From positions 29,529 through 93,528 of the forward strand of contig JBFWVD010000006.1 of NCBI GenBank assembly GCA_050246915.1: a stretch of 64,000 nucleotides of DNA, written 5' to 3'. A program made the position numbers and the translations under genes. The DNA is from JBFWVD01 sp050246915 (GTDB taxonomy: Bacteria > Actinomycetota > Acidimicrobiia > Acidimicrobiales > Ilumatobacteraceae). Below the pieces are notes generated by a model, which saw only the letters and a program-made list of their open reading frames with translations, was not told where the DNA came from and searched no databases. Shown here one piece after another: positions 60,977 to 64,000 of this stretch; position 1 is the first letter of the stretch; every line of letters begins with the position of its first letter.

Positions 60977-61063
60977 TGGTGTCGAAGGGGGGACTTGAAC
61001 CCCCATGTCCTTTCGGACACTAGGCCCTCAACCTAGCGCGTCTGCCTATTCCGCCACTTCGAC
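60977..61063 (-). tRNA. tRNA-Leu (anticodon GAG)
   Basis: 87 bases including an encoded CCA. Acceptor stem GTCGAAG/CTTCGAC, type II long variable arm GTGTCC-GAAA-GGACAT, anticodon stem CTAGG/CCTAG around the loop TTGAGGG, so anticodon GAG (reads CTC/CTT), T-loop GGTTCAAGTCC. Transcribed on the minus strand downstream of secG, an order common in actinobacteria. Confidence 0.95.
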
Positions 61064-61088
61064 GTGGTTGCAACTGTTGTTGCGAGAC

Positions 61089-61127
61089 CGGCACCTTACG
61101 GTGCCGAGGCCACTCGGTTCAACCGAG
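61089..61127 (-). terminator. Two hairpins between secG and tRNA-Leu
   Basis: Just after the secG stop (61131): CTCGGTT-C-AACCGAG (61113-61127) and CGGCACC-TTAC-GGTGCCG (61089-61106). The second is a good 7-bp stem with a tetraloop. They would end or process the secG transcript before the tRNA. Confidence 0.55.
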
Positions 61128-61130
61128 CGG

Positions 61131-61358
61131 TCAATCCATCAGCAAGCCGAGTCCCACGGTGAGGAACACGAACGCCAGCGCCACGATGAAGGTGATGCGG
61201 TTGAGGTTCCGCTCCGCCGCCGTCGACCCCATGGCCGTAGCGCCAGCACCACCACCGAGCATGTCGGACAAGCCGCCGCCCTTACCGCTGTGCATGAGCA
61301 CCAGGGCGATGAGGAGCAACATCACGATGACGTCGAGGATGCCGAGAAAGACTGTCAC
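61131..61358 (-). CDS. secG: Preprotein translocase subunit SecG
   Basis: 75 residues, usual actinobacterial length. Two membrane helices flank the diagnostic cytoplasmic loop HSGKGGGLSDMLGGG; the second helix NRITFIVALAFVFLTVGLGLL follows RNLNR. SecG assists SecYE in protein export across the membrane. Located 20 bases after the substrate-binding protein gene of the ABC transporter and before tRNA-Leu. Confidence 0.95.
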   Translation of the reverse strand: MTVFLGILDVIVMLLLIALVLMHSGKGGGLSDMLGGGAGATAMGSTAAERNLNRITFIVALAFVFLTVGLGLLMD

Positions 61359-61378
61359 AGGACGGACAGGCTAACAGC

Positions 61379-63103
61379 TCATCGGGCCGTGGCAGCGATC
61401 GTCACCACATCGAAGGCCACCCGGCCCAGTGCGTCCACAGTGAGTCCCTGGACCTGAGGGGCGGCCACCAGTTCGTTCACCGACCATGCCAGGGGCACCA
61501 CGGCGGCGTCCTGCTCCACCACGAGCGCCTCGGCCGCCCGATATGCCGCGGCGCGTGCGGCGGGGTCGGCAACCCCTCGAGCGGCCGCTATGGCCGCGTC
61601 GAACGCCGCCGACTCGTAGTGACCGATGTTGGTGGCGCCGATGCCCGCCGAGCCGAACGGCTCTACCAGACCGTTGTCGTAGCTGGCCTCGTCCCAGATC
61701 CACCCCGCCCGACACAACCCAGGGCACGAACCGGTAGCCAGCTCCGATGCCAACTCGCTGCTGGGGAGCGACTGCACGTCGGTCTTCAGGCCCAAGTCCT
61801 TCAGTCCCTCCACCACGATCTTCGCTGCCCGTTCGTCGGTGTCGTTGTCCTCCGCCGACACGACGACGATCGAGTCGGGCACCTCTCCCCCACCGCTGCG
61901 GTACTGCTCGAGCAACGACTTCGCGGCATCGATGTCGAACCGACAGGTCGTGCACGTCGAGGGCGCGTACCCGACCGCACCGGGCGGGGTGAGACCAGCG
62001 GCAACGATCCCCAGTCCGTCCATCGCCTCGGACACGATGGCCGAGCGATCGATCGACATGGCGATGGCCTGGCGCAGGAGCGCCTTGTCCGCTCCAGCCA
62101 GGGCCGAACCATCACCCATGCCGAAGACCCACGAGTACGTCTGCAGCAGTGGTGACAGCGCACCGCCGGCAAGGTCGTCCGACGAGAACGCCAACGTGGT
62201 CTGCACCTCACCGGCGCCGAAGGCCTTGGCCGAGGCTTCGGCATCATCGAACGATCGGAAGGTCACCTTGGCCAGGCCCCCGACCTCGGTACGGTCGGTG
62301 CGCAGTGTCAATGTGAATTGCTTGGGGTCGAAGCCGCCGGAGAGTACGTACGGCCCGTTGCCGATGAGCATGCCCGTCTCCCATGTGCCTGCCTCCTCAG
62401 CAGCGGTACGAGCTTCTGGCATCGGGGAGAAGGCCACATGGCTGACCCGGGTCGGAAAGTCGGCATACGGCTGCGACAACCGAACCGTGATGGTCATGGC
62501 TCCGTCGTCGACCTGCACGCCCAAGAGGTGTTCGGCGCGGCCCGCCTCGACCTCGTCGTATCCGTCGATGATCGACAGCAGATGCGCGAACGGGGCGACG
62601 CGCTCGGGGTCGGCCGCCATGTCCCATCCACGCAAGAAGGCTGACGGCAGGACCCGCTCGCTATTGGAGAACGTGAGGTTGTTGCGGAGGGTGAACGTGA
62701 ACTGCTTGGAGTCCTCTGATGCTGTCCAACTCTCCGCCACGGCAGGGACCACCGTCGTCACACCGTTGTTCGTGACTACGTCGGTGAGTCCGTTGAACAT
62801 CAGCGACGCCACTTCGACCTCACCGATGCTCACCGCTTGGTACGGGTCGATGTGAACGGGCGGCCCGTCGGCGAAGAATGCCCCGTCGACCAGCTCCTGG
62901 GGGACTTTCTCGGGCACCGTCGTCGACCCGTCAGGCGTCGTGGCGCCGCTGCTGACCGTCGAGGAGGCGGCCACCTCGGATGACGACACCGTCGGGGCGA
63001 CGGTGTCGTCGCCGCCACTTTCGCCGCCCGTGCACGAGGCAGCGATCAGCGCCAGGGCAAGCACGCCGGCAAGCGCGCGCGTCACGGACGTCGGGTTGGG
63101 CAC
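61379..63103 (-). CDS. ABC transporter substrate-binding lipoprotein (oligopeptide/dipeptide family 5)
   Basis: 574 residues. Signal peptide with lipobox-like IAASC (C24), acidic/Ser linker, then SBP_bac_5 features: DPYQAVSIGEVEVASLMFNGLTDV, VVPAVAESWTASEDSKQFTFTLRNNLTFSN, MLIGNGPYVLSGGFDPKQFTLTLRTDR, LRQAIAMSIDRSAIVSEAMDGLG and the PSGAVGYAP-type segment PPGAVGYAPSTC. Binds peptides or other solutes outside the cell for the permease. Three bases separate it from the ATP-binding gene upstream, so it belongs to one operon; the permeases are presumably beyond the window edge. Confidence 0.9.
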   Translation of the reverse strand: MPNPTSVTRALAGVLALALIAASCTGGESGGDDTVAPTVSSSEVAASSTVSSGATTPDGSTTVPEKVPQELVDGAFFADGPPVHIDPYQAVSIGEVEVASLMFNGLTDVVTNNGVTTVVPAVAESWTASEDSKQFTFTLRNNLTFSNSERVLPSAFLRGWDMAADPERVAPFAHLLSIIDGYDEVEAGRAEHLLGVQVDDGAMTITVRLSQPYADFPTRVSHVAFSPMPEARTAAEEAGTWETGMLIGNGPYVLSGGFDPKQFTLTLRTDRTEVGGLAKVTFRSFDDAEASAKAFGAGEVQTTLAFSSDDLAGGALSPLLQTYSWVFGMGDGSALAGADKALLRQAIAMSIDRSAIVSEAMDGLGIVAAGLTPPGAVGYAPSTCTTCRFDIDAAKSLLEQYRSGGGEVPDSIVVVSAEDNDTDERAAKIVVEGLKDLGLKTDVQSLPSSELASELATGSCPGLCRAGWIWDEASYDNGLVEPFGSAGIGATNIGHYESAAFDAAIAAARGVADPAARAAAYRAAEALVVEQDAAVVPLAWSVNELVAAPQVQGLTVDALGRVAFDVVTIAATAR

Positions 63104-63106
63104 GCC

Positions 63107-64000
63107 TCAGACGGTAGTCAGCATCTCGGCGAAGTGGCACGCAACCGGATGGCCCTGACCCCGATCCTCCAGCGCTGGCTCCTGCTGGGCGCAGATCTCC
63201 TGGGCCTTCCAACACCGGGTCCGGAAGCGACAACCCGACGGCGGATCGATGGGACTGGGTACGTCGCCTTCCAGCACGATCCGCTTACGGTCGCGCTCCT
63301 TGCGCGGATCGGGCAACGGCACGGCCGACAGCAGCGCCTGGGTGTACGGGTGCGACGGCTGCTGGTACACCTGTTCGCGAGTTCCCGACTCGACGATCTT
63401 GCCGAGGTACATGACCGCCACCCGGTCGGAGATGTGCCGCACCACCGACAGATCGTGGGCGATGAACACATACGACAATCCGAGCTCGCCCTGGAGCCGG
63501 CGCAACAGGTTCACCACACCGGCCTGGATGGACACGTCGAGGGCCGACACCGGCTCATCGAGCACGACCACCCGCGGGCTGAGCGCGATCGCTCGGGCGA
63601 TGCCGACGCGCTGACGCTGACCACCGGAGAACTCATGCGGGAAGCGGGCGGCATGTTCGGTTGACAGGCCCACGAGCCGGAGCAACTCGTGCACGCGGTT
63701 CATCGCATCGGCGCCCTTCATGCCGTGATGCACCTCGAGCGGCTCCGCCAACGCGCGACCGATCGTCATACGCGGCTGTAGCGACGCGTAGGGATCCTGG
63801 AAGACCATCTGGATCCGCTGACGCAGCGGCCGCATCTGCTTCTCGCCCAGCGACGAGATCTCGTGCCCCTCGAAGTTCACCGAACCCGACGTGGGACGAA
63901 GCAGGTTGATGAGTAGACGGCCGACGGTGGACTTACCGCACCCCGACTCGCCCACCAGTCCGAGGGTCTCATCGGGGCCGAGCGAGAGGTTCACACCGCT
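63107..64000 (-). CDS. oppF: Oligopeptide ABC transporter ATP-binding protein (OppF-like), 5' partial
   Basis: Open to the window end; about 297 residues visible. Walker A GESGCGKST, Q-loop MVFQDPYASLQPRMTIGRAL, signature SGGQRQRVGIARAIA, Walker B VVVLDEPVSALDVS, H-loop FIAHDLSVVRH, and the C-terminal OppDF extension with GCRFRTRCWKAQEICAQQEPAL, a four-Cys pattern that binds a cluster or metal in OppF proteins. Energises peptide uptake together with the substrate-binding protein downstream. Confidence 0.93.
   Translation of the reverse strand, partial: SGVNLSLGPDETLGLVGESGCGKSTVGRLLINLLRPTSGSVNFEGHEISSLGEKQMRPLRQRIQMVFQDPYASLQPRMTIGRALAEPLEVHHGMKGADAMNRVHELLRLVGLSTEHAARFPHEFSGGQRQRVGIARAIALSPRVVVLDEPVSALDVSIQAGVVNLLRRLQGELGLSYVFIAHDLSVVRHISDRVAVMYLGKIVESGTREQVYQQPSHPYTQALLSAVPLPDPRKERDRKRIVLEGDVPSPIDPPSGCRFRTRCWKAQEICAQQEPALEDRGQGHPVACHFAEMLTTV

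Noticed and set aside
1..64000. Prophage, transposon or genomic island
   Set aside because: No transposase, integrase, phage structural gene, terminal repeats or clear composition change was seen.

Overview
This is a high-GC window (roughly 65% G+C, codon third positions nearly all G or C) from an actinobacterium. The gene content points to a heterotrophic member of the Acidimicrobiia (Ilumatobacter-like); this is an inference from gene families, not from a marker gene. It holds many F420/flavin luciferase-like (LLM) oxidoreductases, short-chain dehydrogenases (SDR, one of the mycofactocin-coupled type), acyl-CoA enzymes, P450s, an Ltp-type thiolase paired with a DUF35 protein, ECF sigma factors, a class F sortase and secG followed by tRNA-Leu. 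No phage, insertion sequence, CRISPR array or replication origin was seen.

Layout. 1-9.4 kb: EthD-like protein, a purine-deaminase operon (adenine deaminase, adenosine deaminase, 3-hydroxyisobutyrate dehydrogenase-like), the Ltp/DUF35 pair, an anti-sigma/antagonist switch and two SDRs. 9.4-23.8 kb: accessory enzymes (SnoaL-like, LLM, VOC, a P450 with its middle deleted, formamidase), a DUF4397-sortase F operon and several SDR, DinB, LLM and esterase genes. 23.8-32.3 kb: a divergent catabolic locus (LLM, enoyl-CoA hydratase and MaoC-like on the left; acyl-CoA dehydrogenase, two enoyl-CoA hydratases, acyl-CoA ligase and a GntR regulator on the right, then a Rieske oxygenase) around a palindromic site. 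32.5-39.2 kb: a sensor SpoIIE-type phosphatase, a heme-oxygenase-like protein, a broken LigD-like gene pair and an ArsR-SRPBCC-reductase operon. 39.2-48.9 kb: MFS exporter, SDR, P450, LLM, amidohydrolase, methyltransferase and others. 49-53 kb: a repeat lipoprotein beside a CcdA/thioredoxin thiol-redox pair, a ferritin-like hydrolase and an HD-GYP protein. 53-60.5 kb: a Ski2-like helicase and two ECF sigma/membrane-protein modules. 61-64 kb: tRNA-Leu, secG and an oligopeptide ABC transporter running off the end.

How it fits together. Acyl-CoA ligase, acyl-CoA dehydrogenase, hydratases, Ltp-DUF35, Rieske oxygenase and P450 form a toolkit for beta-oxidation-like removal of side chains or rings from a polycyclic, terpenoid or fatty substrate; the substrate cannot be read from sequence. 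The most unusual item is an ECF sigma factor translationally coupled to a membrane protein whose N-terminus looks like an anti-sigma factor and whose outer part is a c-type cytochrome, which suggests a heme-based redox or ligand sensor for transcription. A second ECF/membrane-protein pair follows directly.

Signs of decay include a P450 lacking about 250 internal residues, a LigD phosphoesterase fragment lacking its N-terminal catalytic residues, a VOC C-terminal remnant, another orphan C-terminal remnant and an apparent terminal frameshift in an SRPBCC gene. All calls are from reading the sequence; no database search was possible.
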